Positions 58,790 through 64,000 of a stretch of 64,000 nucleotides of DNA are shown here, piece after piece. Location of the stretch: positions 806,001 through 870,000 of the forward strand of contig CAVURU010000004.1 of assembly GCA_963744005.1 (NCBI GenBank), read 5' to 3'. The notes under the pieces were generated by a model. The model was not told the origin of the DNA, made no database searches, and saw only the letters and a list, made by a program, of their open reading frames with translations. Both the position numbers and the translations under genes were made by a program. Every line of letters begins with the position of its first letter. The stretch's first letter is position 1. This DNA comes from Palsa-504 sp963744005. GTDB taxonomy: Bacteria; Actinomycetota; Actinomycetes; Streptosporangiales; Streptosporangiaceae.

Positions 58790-59596
58790 TCAGGCCACGT
58801 GGGAGGGAGGTCGCGGCCGGACCCTCTCGGCCTCGCCGCGCGGCTGGTCATCGCGCCCGGTCAGCTGGAGATAGCCAACCAGGGCGACGAGCGCGGCGGC
58901 GAGGACAGCAGCGGTGGGCAGGTCGCCGAAGCCGACGCCGCTCAGCAGCGGGGGCTTGCTCAGGTAATCGGCGAACGACGCGCCCAGCGGCCGGGTCACG
59001 ATGTAGGCGAACCAGAACGCGACCACCGGGTTCAGCCCCAGCCGCCAGGCCACGGCCGGGATGACGATGATGACCGCGAACATGATCCCGGAGGCCAGGT
59101 AGCCCAGGTGCAGCGTCACCGCGGTCAGGTCGCCCAGGGCGGTGCCCAGTGCGAACGTGGCGAACACGGTGGCCCAGTAGAACATCTCGCGGCGGCGGGT
59201 CACGATGCTGTGGATGGACAGCGTGCCCTCACTGCGGTACCAGAGCCAGAACACCGCCGCGAGCACGACGGCCCACAGCAGCGTCGTCGCGGTGTACGGC
59301 AGGCCGAGATCGAGGTGCAGGACGTCGGCCGCGCCCGTCCCGAACGTCGCGATGGCCAGGGCCAGGTACCAGTACGCGACGGCCACGTACCGGCGGGTCC
59401 GGAACTGGAAGTACAGCGCGGTGACAATGAGGAACAGGTCCACCGCCGCGCCCAGCGCGACGTTGTGGGCCAGGTAGTCCGACGCGGCCTCGCCGTCGGC
59501 CGTGGTGAGCAGCTTGACCACCCAGAACAACAAGCCGATCTGCGGCACCTTGGCCGCCAGCGGCTCCGGGCTGATCCGTCGGGCCCAGGCTCGCAC
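58790..59596 (-). CDS. COG4705/DUF347-like integral membrane protein
   Basis: A 268-residue protein with about seven or eight membrane helices. It has the repeated DUF347-type elements KVPQIGLLFWVVKLLTTADGEAASDYL and TFALGTALGDLTAVTLHLGY, followed by FWFAYIVTRPLGASFADYL. No transport or enzymatic role is established for this family. The start at 59596 gives the family's usual N-terminus. It is transcribed away from the SDR gene's promoter on the same strand. Confidence 0.85.
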   Translation of the reverse strand: MRAWARRISPEPLAAKVPQIGLLFWVVKLLTTADGEAASDYLAHNVALGAAVDLFLIVTALYFQFRTRRYVAVAYWYLALAIATFGTGAADVLHLDLGLPYTATTLLWAVVLAAVFWLWYRSEGTLSIHSIVTRRREMFYWATVFATFALGTALGDLTAVTLHLGYLASGIMFAVIIVIPAVAWRLGLNPVVAFWFAYIVTRPLGASFADYLSKPPLLSGVGFGDLPTAAVLAAALVALVGYLQLTGRDDQPRGEAERVRPRPPSHVA

Positions 59597-59655
59597 TGCG
59601 TCATCTCCTCGAAGTCGGGGGTTCGTACTGGCTGTTCCCAGCCTTCAGCAGGGCC

Positions 59656-60417
59656 TCAGCGGGACACCCGCCGCCACGCGGGCCGGGGGATCATCCGCAG
59701 CCCGACCGACAGCCCGGCCAGCGGATACGGCACCCAGACCGCTCCGCGCCGCCCGCGCAGCGCGGCCGCCGTGGCCACCCCGACCTGGCCGGCCGTGGTG
59801 GCCAGCGGCGCCGGCCGCATCCCGGCGGTCATCCGGCCGGTCACGAACCCGGGCCGGACGATCAGCACCCGGACCCCGGTGCCGTGCAGCGAGTCGGCCA
59901 GCCCGCGGGCGAACGCGTCCAGGCCGGCCTTGGTCGCGCCGTAGACGAAGTTGGCCTTGCGCGGCCGGACCGCCGCCACCGACGACAGCACCACGATCGT
60001 CCCGCGGCCCTGCCTGCGCAGCTGCCGGGCCACGGCCAGCAGCGTGGTCACGTGCCCGGTGAAGTTGGTTCCGATCATCTCCGCCGCCCGCTCGACGTCC
60101 TGCTCCAGCTCGGCCTGCGGGGTCAGGATCCCGGCCGCCGACACCACCAGGTCCACCGGCCCGGCCGCGAAGACCTGCTCGGCGAAGGACTCATGGCCGG
60201 CCACGTCGGTGGCGTCGTAGCGCAGGGTCGTGACCCGGTAGGGCAGCGACCGGGCCGCCTCGGCCAGCCGAGCCTCGTCCCGGCCCGCCAGCAGCACGTC
60301 GGTACCGGCCGGGGCGGCCAGGGCGGACACGATGGCCAGCCCGATCTCGCTGGTCCCGCCGAGCAGCAGGATGCGCGGCGCCGCGCCATCGCCAGTGCCG
60401 TCCCGCCAGACAGTCAC
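59656..60417 (-). CDS. DprE2-like short-chain dehydrogenase/reductase
   Basis: A 253-residue SDR with the NAD-binding GGTSEIGLAI, catalytic Ser in VLSSVAAV and the YGATKAG Tyr-Lys pair. The NFVYGATKAGLDAFARGLADSL and VRPGFVTGRMT segments resemble DprE2, which reduces decaprenylphosphoryl-2-ketoribose in arabinan synthesis. The DprE1 partner is not in the window, so a related polyprenyl-sugar or other reductase is possible. GTG 60417 with GGAGGAG five bases upstream is preferred to an upstream ATG. Confidence 0.85.
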   Translation of the reverse strand: MTVWRDGTGDGAAPRILLLGGTSEIGLAIVSALAAPAGTDVLLAGRDEARLAEAARSLPYRVTTLRYDATDVAGHESFAEQVFAAGPVDLVVSAAGILTPQAELEQDVERAAEMIGTNFTGHVTTLLAVARQLRRQGRGTIVVLSSVAAVRPRKANFVYGATKAGLDAFARGLADSLHGTGVRVLIVRPGFVTGRMTAGMRPAPLATTAGQVGVATAAALRGRRGAVWVPYPLAGLSVGLRMIPRPAWRRVSR

Positions 60418-60610
60418 GCATCTCCTCCCCCCCGCCCGGCCCAACAGCGCGGCCCGCTGCCATCGGTGCCTCCCGGCCGACGGATACCGGCGGCCGGGCC
60501 AGGTCCGGCACCTGCTCCGGGCGCGCTGACTCCCGCGACCCGGCGGACCAGTTCTACCGGGTCAACGTGAAGAGTTCATGACAACGGCCTGCCCGGCCCG
60601 CCACCCCAGC

Positions 60611-60650
60611 GGCCGCCGCCCTGACCCGGACCATGGTCAGGCCGGCGGCC
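60611..60650 (-). terminator. Hairpin terminator of the ABC exporter operon
   Basis: A 16-bp stem with one mismatch (60611-60626 with 60635-60650) closes an 8-nt loop, 16 bp after the permease stop on the minus strand. It lacks a T-run, which is normal for these genomes. Confidence 0.75.
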
Positions 60651-60665
60651 CTCCGGTAGTGGCCC

Positions 60666-63155
60666 TCAGGTCGGCTGCCGGTTCAGGCCAGCCGGCTCCC
60701 GCCCGGCCAGCAGCCAGCCCACCAGGCCCGCCGCCATGGGCAGCCCGATGGCCAGGACCAGCAGGTTGGCCAGCGGGACGTTGGACAGCTCGGACAGCCC
60801 GTCCAGCGGGTTGGCCCAGGCGTACCCGATGGCCCCGATATAAGCCGCCGCGATGCCGAGGATCGCGCCCGCCTGGGCCAGCGCCCAGGCCGTGGCCGCG
60901 GTCAGCGTCCGCCGGGTCCAGCCGCTGGCCCCGGCGGCGGTCAGCGTGCGCAGGTCGCTGGCCGTCTCGGCGCGGATCAGGCCCACCGTCATGGCCAGGA
61001 TGGCCAGGGCCAGCGCCATGCCGAATACGGTGGCCCAGTCCAGGATCTCCGAGGCGGCCGGCGTGCTGGACTTGGTCTCGATCGACATGCCGCCCGTGGC
61101 CGCGGTGGCCTTCGCGTTCCTGATCTGCGCCGCGGTCGGCGGGTGCGGCAGCTGCAGCAGCCAGCCCGTCGTGCTCACCTGGTCGCCGAACTGCGTCACC
61201 GCGTGCTCGGTGAGCACCGTGTTAGGCGCCGACGTCCCCGACGGCAGCGCGCTGATCTCCTGGATCACCGGGCTGGCCAGGCACGAGCCGGCCGGGCAGC
61301 CGCCGCCGGGCTGGCCCTTGCCGTGGATCAGATTCAGGTGCGGGAAACCGGACAGCCCGGGCCGCATGGTCAGCACGTCCGCGTCCGGCCGGACCTGCGC
61401 CGCGCTGATCCCGAACGCCGCCAGCAGCTGCGGCGTGGCCACGTAGACCGGTCCGGACCATTGCCGGCCGCTGGCCTGAGCGTTCTGCAGCTGCGCGCCG
61501 GTCTGCTCCAGCGCGATCATGTCTCCCGCGCCGAGCGCGCCCGCGATGGCCCGGGCGGTCGCCGTCTGGGCCGCCATGGTCGGCGCCGCCGCCGTCGTCC
61601 CGGACGAGGCCGGGCCGTTTCCGGGCGGCCCCGGGCCGTCCTGCGCGGTGTAGACGATGATCTGGTTCGAGGCCAGGTTCGGCCCGGCGTAGTCGAGCGG
61701 GTTCCCGTAGCGCTGCGCGGCCAGCACGCAGATCAGCGCGGCGATGAACACGCCGAGGCTGATCGCGGACAGGGCCGAGCCCGACCGGGCCCGGTACCGG
61801 GCCAGGTCGCGCAGGGCCAGCCGCACCGCCACCGGGGCGGGACGGGCCAGCCGGCCGAGGAGGGCCAGGCCCAGCGGGGCGATCATGATCACCCCGGCGA
61901 CCAGCGCGACCAGGCCGGCCACGATCTCCAGCGAGCCGCCGCCGCCGGAGATGTGCCCGCCGTAGGCCAGCAACGCCGCGGCCGCCACCACGAGCACCAC
62001 GCCGGGCAGGGCCGAGCGGTGCGCGCCCTTGGGCGGCGCCGGGCGCCCGGACAGCGCCGCCACCACCGGCATCCGGGTCACCGCACGGGCCAGGCCGGAG
62101 GCCACGAACGCGGCCAGCACGGCCAGCACCAGGGCGGGGCCGATCACCGCCCACGGCACCTGGAACGCGCCGATCAGGTGGTGCGCGCTGGCCTCCAGCC
62201 GCGGCCGGTAGGCCAGCCAGGCGGCCAGCCCGAGCACGAGTCCGGCGGCCGCGCCGGCCAGCCCGACCAGCAGCCCGTTGACCCGGACCACGAGCCGGAT
62301 GTTCCGGTCCGTGGCCCCGAGCGAGCCCAGCATGCCGAGCGAGCGCTGCCGCCGCTGGGCCAGCACGGTGAAGCCGCCCGCCGCGACCAGGCCGATGAGC
62401 AGCATGCCCACCGTGGCCAGGCCGAGCACGATGGTCTCGGGATTCAGCGGGTTGCTGCTCGCCGCCGACTGCCGTGACTGCACCGCCGGCCCGAGCGAGC
62501 CGGGGTCCGCCCCGGCGGCGGCGTCGAAGAGCACCGTGACCTGCGTCGGCGCCGTGACCTGCCCGGGCGCGACCAGCGCGAACTCATCCAGCAGGCTCTG
62601 CGGGTTCTGCGCGATGCCGGTGACCCGCCAGCTCTTCCCGGCGCGGGACCACGTGCCGCCCACCGTGACGCCGAACGTGCGGGCCAGGTCCGGCGTCAGG
62701 GCCACCTCGCCCGGGCCGGCCGGATAACGCCCGCTGACCAGCGACAGCATGGGCAGGCCGTAGGGCCCCTGCGGATCCTGGGCCCGCAGGCTGTAGGTCT
62801 CGATCGAGCCGGGGAGGACCACCGCCTGGTTCTCGATCACGTCCACCGCGCCGAACCGCTGCCGCAGCGCGTCGATATGCCCGGCCAGCTGCGGGCCCCC
62901 GCCGAAGGTGGCCAGATCGGTTGCGGTGCCGAACCCGGCCCCGGCCGGGGGCGGTGTGTCGGCCGCCACCGCCGCGCCCACCACCGTGGCTCCCACCGCC
63001 ACCGTGATCAGGGCCAGCATCAGGAACTGCTGCCGCCATTCCCGGCGGAACATCCGCCAGGCCCAGCGCAGCACGGCCCGGCGGGCAGGCAGGCCCCCGT
63101 TTCGGCCTGCCCGGACCGGCCGCTCGTCCAGCACCGGGGACGGCGCCGTGGTCAT
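60666..63155 (-). CDS. ABC transporter permease, MacB/FtsX type with two FtsX domains
   Basis: An 829-residue permease with an N-terminal membrane helix (about residues 42-64) and a large periplasm-side domain. A first FtsX block of three helices (about 285-410) and a middle pair follow. After a second external domain comes the last FtsX block near 705-815. It belongs to the ABC3 family that moves lipids, lipoproteins or peptides outward or transmits force to cell-wall enzymes. ATG 63155 overlaps the ATPase stop by 4 bp; the longer frame is antisense-like and rejected. Substrate unknown. Confidence 0.9.
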   Translation of the reverse strand: MTTAPSPVLDERPVRAGRNGGLPARRAVLRWAWRMFRREWRQQFLMLALITVAVGATVVGAAVAADTPPPAGAGFGTATDLATFGGGPQLAGHIDALRQRFGAVDVIENQAVVLPGSIETYSLRAQDPQGPYGLPMLSLVSGRYPAGPGEVALTPDLARTFGVTVGGTWSRAGKSWRVTGIAQNPQSLLDEFALVAPGQVTAPTQVTVLFDAAAGADPGSLGPAVQSRQSAASSNPLNPETIVLGLATVGMLLIGLVAAGGFTVLAQRRQRSLGMLGSLGATDRNIRLVVRVNGLLVGLAGAAAGLVLGLAAWLAYRPRLEASAHHLIGAFQVPWAVIGPALVLAVLAAFVASGLARAVTRMPVVAALSGRPAPPKGAHRSALPGVVLVVAAAALLAYGGHISGGGGSLEIVAGLVALVAGVIMIAPLGLALLGRLARPAPVAVRLALRDLARYRARSGSALSAISLGVFIAALICVLAAQRYGNPLDYAGPNLASNQIIVYTAQDGPGPPGNGPASSGTTAAAPTMAAQTATARAIAGALGAGDMIALEQTGAQLQNAQASGRQWSGPVYVATPQLLAAFGISAAQVRPDADVLTMRPGLSGFPHLNLIHGKGQPGGGCPAGSCLASPVIQEISALPSGTSAPNTVLTEHAVTQFGDQVSTTGWLLQLPHPPTAAQIRNAKATAATGGMSIETKSSTPAASEILDWATVFGMALALAILAMTVGLIRAETASDLRTLTAAGASGWTRRTLTAATAWALAQAGAILGIAAAYIGAIGYAWANPLDGLSELSNVPLANLLVLAIGLPMAAGLVGWLLAGREPAGLNRQPT

Positions 63156-63874
63156 GACGCGGTTTCCGGCGCGAGCAGGGACTCCGGTCCCGGCGGCGGC
63201 GCCGTCTGGTCGACCACCCGGCCGTCCCGCAGGAACACCACCCGGTCCGCCCAGGACGCCAGCTGCGCGTCGTGCGTCACCACCACCACGCCCAGGCCGC
63301 GCTGGCACGCCTCGTGCAGCAGCCGCATCACGGCCTCGGCGTTGACCGAGTCGAGCGCCCCGGACGGCTCGTCGGCCAGCAGCAGCCGGTGCTCGCCGGC
63401 CACCGCCCGCGCGATCGCGACCCGCTGCCGCTCCCCGCCGGACAGCTGGTCGGGAAACCGGGAGGCCCGCTCGCCCAGGCCCAGCCCGTCCAGCGCCCGC
63501 AGGCCGGCCATCCGGGCCTTCCTGGCCGGCGTGCCGTCGAGCTCCAGCGGCAGGGCCACGTTCTCCGCCGCGGTCAGCCCGGGCAGCAGGTTGAAGTCCT
63601 GGAAGACGAAGCCGATAGTGCGGCGCCGGAGCCGGGCCTTGGCCGCCCGGGACATCCCGGACAGCGGCTCGCCCGCCACCAGCACCTCGCCGCTGGTCGC
63701 GTCCTCCAGGCTCCCGGCGATGGTCAGCAGCGTGGACTTGCCCGAGCCGCTCGGCCCCATCACCGCCACCATGCTGCCCGCCGCCACCGCCAGGCTGACG
63801 TGGTCCAGGGCGTTCACCTCGGCTTCCCCCGAGCCGTAGACCTTCGTGACATCCCGCAGTTCCAGTACGGTCAT
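63152..63874 (-). CDS. ABC transporter ATP-binding protein (MacB/LolD type)
   Basis: A 240-residue ATPase with Walker A GPSGSGKST, the Q loop FVFQDFNLLPGLT, signature LSGGERQR, Walker B LLLADEPSGALD and the H loop VVVTHD. The PSGALDS wording and FNLLP are typical of the LolD/MacB group that partners FtsX-type permeases, here encoded by the next gene through an ATGA overlap. Start ATG 63874. Confidence 0.95.
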   Translation of the reverse strand: MTVLELRDVTKVYGSGEAEVNALDHVSLAVAAGSMVAVMGPSGSGKSTLLTIAGSLEDATSGEVLVAGEPLSGMSRAAKARLRRRTIGFVFQDFNLLPGLTAAENVALPLELDGTPARKARMAGLRALDGLGLGERASRFPDQLSGGERQRVAIARAVAGEHRLLLADEPSGALDSVNAEAVMRLLHEACQRGLGVVVVTHDAQLASWADRVVFLRDGRVVDQTAPPPGPESLLAPETAS

Positions 63875-64000
63875 CGCGGGTTCCTCGCTTCCGTTGTCCC
63901 CGTAGATATGGCGGCGAGATATGGCCGCCGCCCCGGCCGTCAGCGCGCCGGCCCGACCCGCCGGCGCAGTCGCGGCAGCGGCCCGGCGGGCGCCGCGGGC
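63875..64000 (-). other. Upstream region of the ABC operon, possible end of another gene
   Basis: One minus-strand frame ends in RRRVGPAR and a TGA at 63940-63942 and could be the C-terminus of a gene lying beyond the edge. A GGCGGC-GAGATATG-GCCGCC hairpin (about 63910-63930) follows that stop. Neither can be confirmed here. Confidence 0.25.

Noticed and set aside
63875..64000. Continuous coding frame upstream of the ABC ATPase extending it N-terminally
   Set aside because: The ATPase already has the complete family N-terminus at ATG 63874 and the open frame upstream is low-complexity Ala/Arg.

Overview
The window is very GC-rich DNA with dense, mostly short-spaced genes and many 4-nt stop/start overlaps. 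Its content points to an actinomycete: an IdeR/DtxR-type iron repressor with a matching iron box, LLM-class and PPOX-class oxidoreductases of the kind that use F420 or flavin, a DUF3040 membrane protein, an HbpS/GlcG-type protein, a DprE2-like reductase and a split CrtYc/CrtYd lycopene cyclase. No rRNA, tRNA or CRISPR array was recognised. The genus cannot be fixed from the sequence alone.

Layout. 1-6.8 kb: the 5' part of a RecQ helicase, a nitrilase-type hydrolase, and a coupled operon of a Baeyer-Villiger monooxygenase with two HSL-type esterases (ketone to ester to acid plus alcohol), then a VOC protein. 6.8-11.5 kb: a membrane protein, ideR, a decayed C-terminal piece of a siderophore-type PLP decarboxylase, a sucrase/ferredoxin-like protein, a frameshifted IS110-family element, and a DUF2470 gene whose start is preceded by a near-consensus iron box. 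11.5-20.7 kb: an aldo/keto reductase, an aldehyde dehydrogenase, an orphan molybdenum hydroxylase large subunit and an HbpS-like protein (two of these promoters share a 17-bp operator), then F420-type oxidoreductases, peptide deformylase, a VOC protein and an RsbW-like ATPase. 21-25.5 kb: a secreted subtilase with a Trp-Asn-Gly repeat tail overlapping a membrane GGDEF-EAL protein. 25.6-36.6 kb: flavin monooxygenase, VOC, DUF3040/TetR pair, a DJ-1 gene with an internal deletion, a ThDP enzyme, an HxlR regulator divergent from an unusual luciferase-like/BBE flavoprotein fusion, an S9 peptidase and acetyltransferases.

36.7-44.6 kb is a compact carotenoid operon (crtE-crtI-crtB-crtYc-crtYd-methyltransferase-crtU/Rieske) predicted to make an aromatic, isorenieratene-type carotenoid. 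CrtU is fused to a Rieske protein that still carries its own ribosome binding site. 44.6-52 kb is a purine catabolism set on the minus strand: NCS2 permease, uricase, a fused [2Fe-2S]/molybdenum xanthine dehydrogenase subunit, its FAD subunit and an 8-oxoguanine-deaminase-like amidohydrolase with a scrambled centre.

52.5-55.9 kb is the least explained block: three minus-strand genes with visibly lower GC, namely two zinc-ribbon membrane proteins and a small protein. The large membrane protein ends with, and the small protein begins with, the same GNVGAxATG-type motif. It is the best candidate here for an undescribed system. 56-64 kb holds a sirtuin, an SMP-30 family protein, a badly frameshifted pentapeptide-repeat gene, a COG4705-like membrane protein, a DprE2-like reductase and a MacB/FtsX-type ABC exporter.

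Two window-wide themes recur. Short tandem repeats of unrelated sequence sit across stop codons at six or more gene ends. Several genes (transposase, DJ-1, deaminase, pentapeptide, PLP decarboxylase) carry indels that are either genuine decay or assembly error.
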